Shown: positions 23,685-31,948 of the stretch, in pieces
Layout: each line of letters starts with the position of its first letter
How positions within the stretch are numbered: the stretch's first letter is position 1
From: Haloferula luteola
Lineage (GTDB): Bacteria > Verrucomicrobiota > Verrucomicrobiia > Verrucomicrobiales > Akkermansiaceae
Reading direction: 5' to 3'
Assembly: GCF_014201715.1 (NCBI RefSeq)
Contig: NZ_JACHFD010000003.1
Location: forward strand, 186,001-250,000
Length of the DNA: 64,000 nt
Notes under the pieces: generated by a model
Seen by the model: the letters and a program-made list of their open reading frames with translations, nothing else
Database searches by the model: none
Told to the model about the DNA's origin: nothing
Position numbers and translations under genes: made by a program

Positions 23685-26284
23685 GCTTAGACGATCTCAA
23701 CTCTTGGCTCATGAGCGAGGGCATTCGTGAAGAAGTCGATGCTTTGACGCGCTGCACGGTTAGAACAGAGCTTGACAATCTCACCCCTGAAATTGGCGAG
23801 GATTCCCCGCAATTCGATTGGCCTCGCCTTCTCCTTGCTGGAAGCATACTGGCACGTTCAGAGTTACGAAGCCATCAAGAGACTGCACTTCGGATCGCAA
23901 CCGGCGCAGTTACCTTGGATAACAGCCAACCGATCAAGGATGCCGGTGCAGTTTTACTCGACAAGCTTTCCAACTTCCGAGCTGTCAGCCTAGCTAATAA
24001 CCGTGAGTTGTTGGTCACGGACATAGGTTCGAGACTTGGAATGGCACTGCGGATGGAAATGCAACGCCGTCAGATGGACCATTCAGTTTTGGTTGAATCA
24101 AGCGGTCGATGGTTGGCGGTGAATGATTTTCAGCAGCGATTCTGGAACAATGCCAGCAGTAACACATGGTTGTCAGCGTCAGCTCCCACCGCTTCCGGGA
24201 AGACGTTTTTGGTGCTCCAATGGTTGATTGATCATATGCAATCAACTCAATCACGCGTCGCTGTGTATTTAGCTCCGACACGAGCATTGGTTTCGGAAAT
24301 AGAAAATGAGCTTTTGTCAGTACTCGGCAAAGACGCCCCAATCGATGTTTCGTCGCTCCCGTTGCGAGAAAAATACGATACGGCGACGGCAGGCGGTACA
24401 AAGCTCATTCATGTGTTTACACAGGAGCGACTACACCTCCTAGCTAACGCATTGGGAGACGAAGCAAACATCGACTTGCTCATAGTTGACGAAGCGCACA
24501 AGATTGGGGACAACCAACGTGGTGTTATCCTTCAGGATGCTATTGAGCGCTTGGAACGTGCAAATGCTTCGCTCAAAGTTGTATTCATCAGTCCCGCGGC
24601 TCAAAACCCCGAGGAGTTGTTGGCCGATGCACCCGATGACGCTCGAACCTCTGCTGTCGACAGCGATCTTCCCACTGTACTCCAAAATATTATTATAGCC
24701 GAACAGGCTCCCCGTAAGCCAAAACTTTGGAATCTTTCGGTAAGTCACGGCGGTGGTTCGTTGCCAATCGGAGTTCTACAATTGGGTAGCTTGCCCGGCT
24801 CTGTAAAAAAGAAACTTGCTTTCATCGCCGCGGCAGTGGGCGAACGGGGAGGAACCCTTGTGTATGCCAACGGAGCTGGGGAAGCTGAAGAAATCGCCGA
24901 CCTGATTAGTCAATTAGTTCCGTCTCTCGAGCATCCTGATAGAGAGCTTAGCGAGCTTGCCGAGTTGGCGCGTAAGGGCGTTCACCCCAACTTCGCGCTT
25001 GCTTCACTTGTTGAGCTAGGTGTTGCATTTCACTATGGTAACATGCCATCTTTGATCCGTCTTGAAGTTGAGCGCTTGTTCCGCAGTGGCAAAATTCGCT
25101 TTCTTGTGTGCACATCGACTTTAATCGAAGGAGTCAATTTATCCTGCCGCACTATAGTGGTTCGCGGACCTCGCAAAGGCAGGGGACATCCAATGGAACC
25201 TCATGATTTCTGGAATCTGGCTGGTCGAGCTGGTCGCTGGGGCAATGAGTTTCAGGGAAATATCGTCTGTATTGATCCTAAAGACCCCATCGCATGGCCA
25301 ACAGGAGTTCCTGCCCGATCGCGTTATCCTATAAAGCGCGAAAGCGACGCGGTGCTTGAGCAAGGTGATGATATGGTGGCTTATCTTAAGAGGCGAATTA
25401 CAACGCCTTTGTCCGAGCTGAAAGATGTGGAGAAGTTCGAACAGGTGGGTGCCTACCTTTTAGCCACATACCTTCGTCTTGGATCGATAGCACAAGCTAA
25501 ACTTGCCAAAAGGCATGGCGATTCTATGGTCGCGAAGCTCGAGGAGAATTTGGCTATTATTGCTGCTCAGGTTGAGATTGGTCATGAGATAGCCGATCGT
25601 CATCCTGGTGTTAACGCCCTAGGCCTTCAGCGCCTACTTGATGCTTTTCGTGCTTATGAGGGTGACGTCGAAAATTTGCTCCCTGCTCCGGTTGAGAGCG
25701 CAGACAGTTTCGACCGCTTCGTAACGATCATGCACCGTATCAACGATAACCTATATCCAGCCTTCGTGCCAAGTGAGCTGGTAAGACTATATGCGTTGGT
25801 TGTAGTGCAATGGCTTAAAGGATATTCGCTGGCGCAGATGATCCGAGGAAATATAGATTGGCATAAGGACAACGGGAGATCTTTTAAGCTGCCTATGCTT
25901 ATCAGAAGAACGATGGAGTTGGTTGAGCAGATCGCTCGATTTAGGGCTCCTAAATATTTGTCTGCCTACATGGATATTTTACACACACACCTGAACGAAA
26001 TAGGTCGAGAAGATTTGATCGACAGCGATCTCGACATCGGCACACAGTTGGAATTCGGCGTTTCTACGCGCACGCTGCTTGCCCTTATGGAGCTTGGGCT
26101 GTCCCGAATGAGCGCTGTTACTCTATATGAAAAGATTGCGCGTGATGATCTAACTAAGGAAGAATGCCTCACATGGGTTGCGGACCGTGAGGCCAAGTTT
26201 GAATCCATGGACATACCCGCGATTATTCTTCGGGAGATCCGCGAGAAATTACTACAAAGCGAAGACGATGCACCCAGTGCCTAG
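23681..26284 (+). CDS. hamB: Hachiman defence helicase HamB
   Basis: 867 residues from ATG 23681. A superfamily 2 helicase: Walker A APTASGKT (168-175), motif Ia LAPTRALV, DEAH 270-273, the C-terminal RecA domain with FLVCTSTLIEGVNLSCRTIVV and motif VI NLAGRAGRWG. A helical C-terminal part of some 300 residues follows, as in Ski2/HamB-type enzymes. In Hachiman the helicase monitors DNA integrity and releases HamA. The coupled start and adjacent DUF1837 gene make the system assignment firm. Confidence 0.87.
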   Translation: MSLDDLNSWLMSEGIREEVDALTRCTVRTELDNLTPEIGEDSPQFDWPRLLLAGSILARSELRSHQETALRIATGAVTLDNSQPIKDAGAVLLDKLSNFRAVSLANNRELLVTDIGSRLGMALRMEMQRRQMDHSVLVESSGRWLAVNDFQQRFWNNASSNTWLSASAPTASGKTFLVLQWLIDHMQSTQSRVAVYLAPTRALVSEIENELLSVLGKDAPIDVSSLPLREKYDTATAGGTKLIHVFTQERLHLLANALGDEANIDLLIVDEAHKIGDNQRGVILQDAIERLERANASLKVVFISPAAQNPEELLADAPDDARTSAVDSDLPTVLQNIIIAEQAPRKPKLWNLSVSHGGGSLPIGVLQLGSLPGSVKKKLAFIAAAVGERGGTLVYANGAGEAEEIADLISQLVPSLEHPDRELSELAELARKGVHPNFALASLVELGVAFHYGNMPSLIRLEVERLFRSGKIRFLVCTSTLIEGVNLSCRTIVVRGPRKGRGHPMEPHDFWNLAGRAGRWGNEFQGNIVCIDPKDPIAWPTGVPARSRYPIKRESDAVLEQGDDMVAYLKRRITTPLSELKDVEKFEQVGAYLLATYLRLGSIAQAKLAKRHGDSMVAKLEENLAIIAAQVEIGHEIADRHPGVNALGLQRLLDAFRAYEGDVENLLPAPVESADSFDRFVTIMHRINDNLYPAFVPSELVRLYALVVVQWLKGYSLAQMIRGNIDWHKDNGRSFKLPMLIRRTMELVEQIARFRAPKYLSAYMDILHTHLNEIGREDLIDSDLDIGTQLEFGVSTRTLLALMELGLSRMSAVTLYEKIARDDLTKEECLTWVADREAKFESMDIPAIILREIREKLLQSEDDAPSA

Positions 26285-26309
26285 CTTTTCAATAACCAAA
26301 AACATTGAT

Positions 26310-26603
26310 ATGCCTGCAAAACCAATCAGTTTCGGAAATTTTCACTTTGACAAAAAAGGCGATGCATTTGCCTTTCTTCAAGGCATTCTTCATAAATACA
26401 ATGTAGGTGACAGAGTGAGTTCTGATGATGCGGAAGTCTTGCTTGCTGCACTCGCCCACCATCCTGAGGCAGAGGAAAAGATCGGGTGCGGCATTACCTA
26501 TTTCAGTGTTCGTAGCGCCGACTTCGGCACAAAGTGTTTCTGGGTGAACCGAACCGATAAGACAACAGAGAAATTTTCATTTAAATCGTGCATTTATGGG
26601 TAA
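26310..26603 (+). CDS. DUF3223 (DCL-like) protein
   Basis: 97 residues from ATG 26310; ATG 26268, overlapping the end of hamB, is an alternative. The sequence follows the DUF3223/DCL pattern: FGNFHFDKKGDAFAFLQGIL, SSDDAEVLLAALAHHPEAEEKIGCGITYFSV and a final RTDKTTEKFSFKSCI. Plant DCL proteins act in rRNA processing; the bacterial role is unknown. It directly follows hamB and ends at a terminator, so it may belong to the same transcript. Confidence 0.7.
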   Translation: MPAKPISFGNFHFDKKGDAFAFLQGILHKYNVGDRVSSDDAEVLLAALAHHPEAEEKIGCGITYFSVRSADFGTKCFWVNRTDKTTEKFSFKSCIYG

Positions 26604-26635
26604 TTGCTATTTAAGCAATTTATCTCTGGGTCAGA

Positions 26636-26669
26636 CCGCTCGAAATTAGGCCATACGAGCGGCCTTTTT
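26636..26669 (+). terminator. Terminator after the hamAB-DUF3223 transcript
   Basis: CCGCTCG (26636-26642), a 13-nt loop, CGAGCGG (26656-26662), CC and a run of seven T. It is 33 bp past the DUF3223 stop codon. Confidence 0.75.
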
Positions 26670-26915
26670 TTCCAAGATCAGCGTGACCGTGCAGCCGAGC
26701 TTGTGCGGTTGATAGCAGCAAGGTAACAGTCGGCGAAATCGGCATTGCCGCCGCGTTTGTGCGTGAGAGCCTCCCAAGCTTCATCTTGACACTTGATTTC
26801 AAATTCCTTGATCTGGAAAAGGGCTTCACCGCATGCGCGGTATCCTCCCTGTCATATCCATAGGTGCTACCGAAAACCCACACGGTTTCGACCAGAGCGA
26901 TGCTGTTATCCCAAA
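26647..26915 (-). pseudogene. PIN-domain toxin (VapC-like) remnant, two frameshifts
   Basis: On the minus strand, pieces in three frames line up with the C-terminal two thirds of a VapC toxin: IALVETVWVFGSTYGYDREDTAHAV, then LFQIKEFEIKCQDEAWEALTHKR with GGNADFADCYLAAINR (the conserved DFAD acidic site), then KLGCTVTLILEKKAARMA and a stop at 26647. Frame breaks lie near 26825 and 26705. The N-terminal strand with the first Asp is missing and no antitoxin gene is adjacent, so this is a decayed toxin gene. Confidence 0.65.
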
Positions 26916-26972
26916 GATTTTACCACTTACAATTCTGACAGTTATTCCGATTTCTCGGAATGAGGAGTTGAA

Positions 26973-28010
26973 TTATTGACAATGCAGAGCGTCATTCAGT
27001 CTTTTAGTGAAAGATTTGATTTGAGAATGGTCTCCACCGTAAATCAGGTAGGCAGCTTTATAGTAGTGCGGGAAAAATCCCCCGTCTTTTTCGACCATCA
27101 TTACACTATGTCCGTAGGCAATTATGCAGGGGATCAGACCTGAGTCTGCAAACAAAGGACTGAGAAGTTTGTGGCCATCTCCCTCCCCTAACAATTTGAC
27201 CATGACTTCTGCGATGTTTTGTTGGAGCACTTCCCCTCCAGAACCGTCATTCCAGGAATATATTCCTTCAGGCATGTACAGGTAATCGTGATTCAGCAGG
27301 GGTGACACATCCAAGAACACCACGCCTTTCCTAGGATCAACATTCTCATCTTCAATCGATTCTTTAATTTGTTCAATAGCTTCACGAATTCGCTGTTTGA
27401 AATTATTCGGGTTTTGAGAACTTATCGATTTACAAGCAATTCCAAATCTAATGCCTTCATCCACGATAATAATATCAGGATTCTTGGGGTCTTTGTTGGA
27501 ATTGTTCGGATTTTCAAGTATCACCTCGTCAAATTTACTCATTGCCGCCAAGGCAATCATTAGTTCTAAAGACTTTCGCGCTGAATCTCTAGCGACCTCA
27601 AAGCTTGGAGCATTACCAATGTGCGCCCGAAGGCGTTCGTAGATTACACTGTTGTGGTATTGCTGCTTCTGATAAGTTGCGGAAATCCCAAATCCTCCGG
27701 AGCCGATAAGTTCGAGGTGATGTCGAGCTTTTTTCAGTTTTCTTTTATCATCAATTGTTTTGATGTAGCGTGACAGATCCATCGCGGCGGCTACATAATA
27801 GCAACACTCTCTAATTTTCGGATTAGAGTAGTCCACCGGCAAAGGACTTTCGGTAATACCCTGATAGACGGCACATGCCATCTTCAGAGCCTCGATTTCG
27901 ATACGGGAGGAATCGTCATAATTCTCCGATTCAATGAAACGGATGATCCGATCAATATCCGTTCTAATTTCATTGATATGTTTCTTTTGTTTTTTGGGGT
28001 CTGGGCGCAT
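26973..28010 (-). CDS. PD-(D/E)xK-like protein of unknown function
   Basis: 345 residues, soluble. The N-terminal half is helical and charged. Around residue 178 the sequence NPDIIIVDEGIRFGIACKSIS fits the nuclease fold pattern PD...(E)xK, but the usual Glu before the Lys is Ala (IACK). A helix ending in a QI pair (RIREAIEQIKESI) follows, as in many restriction-like nucleases. The C-terminal part has YLYMPEGIYSWNDGSGG. It is second in a two-gene unit with the PIN-like gene 80 bp upstream. I know no named system with this pair. Confidence 0.6.
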   Translation of the reverse strand: MRPDPKKQKKHINEIRTDIDRIIRFIESENYDDSSRIEIEALKMACAVYQGITESPLPVDYSNPKIRECCYYVAAAMDLSRYIKTIDDKRKLKKARHHLELIGSGGFGISATYQKQQYHNSVIYERLRAHIGNAPSFEVARDSARKSLELMIALAAMSKFDEVILENPNNSNKDPKNPDIIIVDEGIRFGIACKSISSQNPNNFKQRIREAIEQIKESIEDENVDPRKGVVFLDVSPLLNHDYLYMPEGIYSWNDGSGGEVLQQNIAEVMVKLLGEGDGHKLLSPLFADSGLIPCIIAYGHSVMMVEKDGGFFPHYYKAAYLIYGGDHSQIKSFTKRLNDALHCQ

Positions 28011-28090
28011 TACTGAGTTGAATTCTTGTTGGATTTAAAATCATATAGACAGATATTTTTAATGCATTTCCTGTGATTGATAAAAGCAAA

Positions 28091-28951
28091 TCATGTGCTC
28101 CAATCTGGCTCAGCCAGATTGCCAGCGATCCATACACTGGCAAGTTCTTGAGGAAAGAAGATCCAGCCAGCTTGATAAGACTTGAGACCTCGGATGAAAT
28201 TTCTGAGATTTTGGTCTGTCGTAACCAAAAGTGCTGGCCACATAAAGGTAAAATTGAGGAGGAAATCGATTCCATCATTCTTACGCTTGCCACTCGATGC
28301 GTTATATCCGTTAGCGAGGCGTCGCTCCCATTCGGCTCTCGCATGTGCAAGAATATCACCTTTCAAACTCATCGGAAGACCATCGGTTTTAGCCCAAGAA
28401 TCAAAATTACGTTTTGAATTAATGACACTTTTTTCGTAATCAAAATTGGTTATCGGCTCTTGCGTCATTTCTTCAATCCACTTTGAGCGTTCTCTTGTCA
28501 GTTCTATGGATGCCTGCTCCGGCCTGAATGGAGCTGAAAATGTTTTCCCCTCAGCACGAAAGAAAATTCTAATTTCTACGTTCGGTTCAGGTAACGGGGT
28601 TTTCATTACCTCCCACATTGCGATTGAATACGCGGCTAGAAATTCCTCGGAAAGAAATTCCTTATTTGGGTCTTCTTCGTCGATAAGCCCGCAAAGATGA
28701 AAAAGATCTCGTTTTCCCGGAAGAGTCGGAAAGATTTTTCCCAAAATTACCTCAAGGCGCATGATTCCCTCTTTCCATTGCTCTTCGCTAATCGAACCAC
28801 GATAAAGAGCTGCTATCAATTCTGAGACCGCGATTTCGGTAAGGTGAAACGACCAGCCGTGCCCAGCCATTTCAACGAATGCTGAGAACCAAGGCGGCTC
28901 TGAATAGCACAATTGCCGAGCAACTCCCGTATCGAGCTCAATTCGTTTCAT
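28091..28951 (-). CDS. PIN-like domain protein of unknown function
   Basis: 286 residues. The start MKRIELDTGVARQLC has the first PIN-type Asp; HLTEIAVSELIAALYRG supplies an acidic residue; GKRKNDGIDFLLNFTFMWPALLVTTDQNLRNFIRG gives the later Asp positions (NDGID, TTDQN) typical of RNA-cleaving PIN folds. A helical insertion fills the middle. ATG at 28951; the 117 bp upstream are AT-rich with a TATACT-like -10. Together with the downstream PD-(D/E)xK-like gene in a defence-rich region, it is a candidate new two-gene system. The PIN call is from motif spacing only. Confidence 0.55.
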   Translation of the reverse strand: MKRIELDTGVARQLCYSEPPWFSAFVEMAGHGWSFHLTEIAVSELIAALYRGSISEEQWKEGIMRLEVILGKIFPTLPGKRDLFHLCGLIDEEDPNKEFLSEEFLAAYSIAMWEVMKTPLPEPNVEIRIFFRAEGKTFSAPFRPEQASIELTRERSKWIEEMTQEPITNFDYEKSVINSKRNFDSWAKTDGLPMSLKGDILAHARAEWERRLANGYNASSGKRKNDGIDFLLNFTFMWPALLVTTDQNLRNFIRGLKSYQAGWIFFPQELASVWIAGNLAEPDWST

Positions 28952-29068
28952 GTTTGTATGAAAATTATGAACGATCTGTACCTAGAGCAACTCTAAAGAA
29001 TGAGTATAATAGTTGCCTTCAGTTTTTCACGAAGCAGCTAGTCGAATGAATCGGCGGTGTGAGTTCAA

Positions 29069-29497
29069 TCAGCGGATTTGAAATTCCTTCTCGAAGCGCT
29101 GGACTTGCATGTCCGGGGGCAGGCCGACAAGGGAGCGTATCCGGCTTTCAGAAAAGCCCCGAAGCGCCTTTTGCCCGTTCAGGCCGGAGAGGAATTCCGT
29201 AATTTCCTGAGCAAGGCCCGAAAGCCGGACGATCTGCCGCACGCGGCCCGAAGTCACGCCGCACTTTTCGGCAATCTCCGTGGACGAGGCCACAAGGCCG
29301 GATTGCAGGGCTTGAGACCAGTTCTGGCTCAAATGAATCAAATGCTTCCCCGGTGGGCAGGCCAGAAGCAGCTCCATCGCTGGCGGATCGTCCCGCCATT
29401 TGCGCCGGATCGGGTGCGCCAGCTCCATTCCGTCCTTCCAAGTGTCGCGAATGATGCCCACGAGGCACGAAATCGGCGCAAAAGTTCGTAATTTCAT
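29069..29497 (-). CDS. Recombinase-associated HTH protein
   Basis: 142 residues. The N-terminal part is beta-like (VGIIRDTWKDGMELAHPIRRKWRDDPPAMELLL). Then an HTH, ASSTEIAEKCGVTSGRVRQIVRLSGLAQEITEFLSGL, and a C-terminal stretch ending PPDMQVQRFEKEF. Genes of this shape commonly follow serine-recombinase genes in bacterial islands; here no recombinase gene is upstream, so it may be an orphan from a lost or rearranged element. It lies 180 bp inside the right att copy. Confidence 0.65.
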   Translation of the reverse strand: MKLRTFAPISCLVGIIRDTWKDGMELAHPIRRKWRDDPPAMELLLACPPGKHLIHLSQNWSQALQSGLVASSTEIAEKCGVTSGRVRQIVRLSGLAQEITEFLSGLNGQKALRGFSESRIRSLVGLPPDMQVQRFEKEFQIR

Positions 29498-29511
29498 CCC
29501 ACCCCCTCCGC

Positions 29512-29552
29512 CATGACCCCATCCCTGTCCGCAGGGATGGGGTCATGGCGTT
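29512..29552. terminator. Strong hairpin upstream of the HTH gene
   Basis: CATGACCCCATCCCTG-TCCG-CAGGGATGGGGTCATG, a perfect 16-bp stem with a tetraloop, then GCGTTTTT on the plus strand. It can stop plus-strand transcription; it may also be a site that forms a cruciform. Confidence 0.7.
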
Positions 29553-29680
29553 TTTAGGAGGGTCGAGAACCCTGACGAGCGCCAGCGAGTCGGGTTTGAA
29601 TTCAGCGGGAGCTTCGCGACCAAATCCTACCCTGCGAGTGGCGCGAGCACATTCTGGAATGGCCGGAGCGGAGCGAAGGC

Positions 29681-29699
29681 AATCCCTCCCGGCCCGCCA
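29681..29699 (+). other. Right attachment site, copy of the tRNA-Ser 3' end
   Basis: AATCCCTCCCGGCCCGCCA matches 18 of 19 terminal bases of tRNA-Ser (9604-9622), including CCA, in the same orientation. The rest of a tRNA is absent. It would be attR of the serine-recombinase element, or the border between two tandem insertions. Confidence 0.6.
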
Positions 29700-30442
29700 T
29701 TCGTAAGCGTCGTAGATCCATCCCCTGTGCTGACGCCGGACGGGATGATCGGCTTGCGATCAGGCGGCTTCGCTGCTCCCGGCCGCGGCGCGGAAGCGTC
29801 CCATGCGGACGACCTCCCTCGTTTGGCATCCGAGCTATCGCTCTGCGCTCCGCGCTCCGTCCTCGGTCGCGGCAGACGCCGCGCCCTCGTCCTGAGCTCC
29901 GAGCGAAAGCGCGGGGCAGGAGCAGCCTTGTCAGGAAGCCACCAAGCGATGAATCTCAACCCGACCCGCTGCCACCGATTCTAACGATCTGAGGGACATC
30001 CCCGCCGCTTCGCGCTCTCCGCCTTGCAGGAACGCCTTCTTCAGTTTTTCGTGGTTCACGGTGGTTGGTTGGTTTTGGTTTAGCAACGCCACGCTGACGC
30101 GTGGCACCAACCAGCCACCACCTCATTCTAACGATTCATGGGACGCTTCCGGGATGGCGCTCTCGTCGGCGAGCAGTAGCGAAAAACCCTCGCGGAACTC
30201 GATCACCAGCCGAGGCTGGGAGACGCGCGGAAACTCGACTTCGGCGAAGTGGAAGCCGGTGGATTGCAGTGGCCGCGCGGGTCGGCGGGTGGATCTGGAC
30301 ATCCCGGCGATGTTGGCAGGTCAAGCGGCCGCACGGAAGGGGGCGATTTTACGACACTTACGCTGCTCCAACGACTCCAACTAAAGGTGTCCTGTAGTTC
30401 AAAGAGGGCTGCTACTTAACTACGTACCATTCGGGATCGACC
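29700..30442. other. Gene-free, GC-skewed stretch with hairpins
   Basis: No convincing gene: open frames here are arginine- and serine-rich low-complexity sequence. At 30058-30117 is a hairpin with arms of the type GGTGGTTGGTTGGT and ACCAACCAGCCACC, enclosing CCACGC-tga-GCGTGG. The motif ATTCTAACGAT occurs twice (about 29980 and 30125). It may be the junction of a second tandem insertion. Confidence 0.4.
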
Positions 30443-30934
30443 TCATTTTTCACTGACGCCATTCACATCGATCCCAAACTTAATCAACTGTTCTTCAGAA
30501 ACAAACTCTTGCACAACAAAAAAAGAAAAAGAGCCGTAAGATTTTTCAACAACAATGAGATCCATTGGCGCACCTTCAGCTTTTTTAAGCCATGAGGGCC
30601 TAACATGCAATTTTTCATGACTCCCAGAATCGACATATGCATCCGAACTCCCGAAGCTCATCAACGAATTTGGATTTTTCGCAGATTTTGGCTTTCTATT
30701 TCTCAGAACAAATGCATCATTTTTAGCTACAACCCGAAATCCTTCATTAAAATCCACCCCTAAATATCTTTGAATTACTTTAAATGAATTCCCGTTCCCA
30801 ACACGAAAGACAAGCGCATCTCCTTTGGTTCGAACTAAGGATGCCCTCACCAACGCCGCGGCCTCGCAGGGGACATCCTTCCCATTTACGCAAGTCAACA
30901 TCAAACACATTAAAGCCAACCAAGAAGCGTGCAT
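30443..30934 (-). CDS. Exported protein after an RHS toxin tip, possible immunity protein
   Basis: 163 residues starting MHASWLALMCLMLTCVNG, a short signal peptide. The mature part is beta-rich (ALVFRVGNGNSFKVIQRYL, AFVLRNRKP, LIVVEKSYGSFSFFVVQEFV) with no known motif. Located 14 bp downstream of the RHS C-terminal fragment on the same strand, the usual place of an immunity gene. GC content is markedly lower than the backbone. Confidence 0.55.
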   Translation of the reverse strand: MHASWLALMCLMLTCVNGKDVPCEAAALVRASLVRTKGDALVFRVGNGNSFKVIQRYLGVDFNEGFRVVAKNDAFVLRNRKPKSAKNPNSLMSFGSSDAYVDSGSHEKLHVRPSWLKKAEGAPMDLIVVEKSYGSFSFFVVQEFVSEEQLIKFGIDVNGVSEK

Positions 30935-30948
30935 ACCAATTCGTATTA

Positions 30949-31723
30949 TTATAGTGGAACTCGATCTTCTCTCACGACTTCAACTTCATTGTTTCCATCA
31001 TCGAATGGAGCGCAATCTTCATGCTGTTTTGAGCAGGCACTCTCCCATTGCTCTACAATATGATTATTAGCCGTAACATACGCCAGTTGATAAGTTGCTA
31101 CAACACCCACTCCATTGCCCAAACTAACCGGGTCGCATTCGCAGTCCGAAGAACCTTGGTTCCAGCAACTAAAATTAGAAACAGGCTTCAGTTCAATGCG
31201 CCATGAGTATCCTTCCGGAGGAACAGGTTTGGGATCAGGGTAGTTATCAGGATCGGACACACTCCAATCATTATAGTCCGACTTTGCATTGTCAATAGTT
31301 TCATTCGGATATTTATCTGGGTCAGGCAATCTAAATGCCAAATTCCCATGAATATCCACCCAATTCACCCCGTCATTTCTGACAAATCCATACAGATTCA
31401 CCCCCCCCCCGTTCCTCGATCGGATCCCTTGCTGGCCACCTTCCTGTCACCGGATCGTAGTAGCGGTATCCGTAGTAAAGCAATCCACTCTCGTAATCCT
31501 GATGCTTGGTGCTGAAGTGATAAGGTAGCAGGACCGCAAGGTCACCCAGAGCCTCAGAGTACTTCACCACGTTGCCGAAGGCGTCATACTCGTAGTGGGC
31601 AGCGACCGTTCCGTTGCCATCGAGGTATTCACTCACGTTGCCGTTCCCATCGTAGGTCGGATAATAGGTCTGTCCTCCCAGGGTCACCGAAAGAAGCCCT
31701 CCGACCCCACCAGCAGCTTGCAT
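30949..31723 (-). pseudogene. RHS-repeat core and C-terminal tip, frameshifted at G10
   Basis: The first frame (31723-31373) has YD repeats and the RHS core [39 protein letters not shown]. The second frame (to 30949) continues [18 protein letters not shown] and a variable tip of about 125 residues with six cysteines (CWNQGSSDCECDPV...). They are split by ten G (C at 31401-31410 on the plus strand); nine or twelve G would restore one frame. No RHS sequence precedes 31723, so this is an orphan tip or silent cassette. Phase variation, decay or sequencing error are all possible. Confidence 0.75.
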
Positions 31724-31948
31724 GCTTCCGCTCAGGTCCAGTCCCGAATGGTACTATATTGTGGTATACAATATTGGGCTTCACGGCATTGGGCGCGATG
31801 GACCTGTTGATCTGTCTCTTAGCTAACATCGGAATGCAATTCTAAAAAACAGTCGAAACCTATCCGAAATTTCTCACGCATGAACAGAACTTAAAATTCC
31901 CATCATGTCAACCATGACTATATATTAAGGCAGGGGAGTTTTGATCGA

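Noticed and set aside
29627-29959. 110-codon frame ending GGPGGIAFAPLRPF
   Set aside because: Arg/Ser/Pro-rich low-complexity frame; its end is the antisense of the att core, so it is not counted as a gene.
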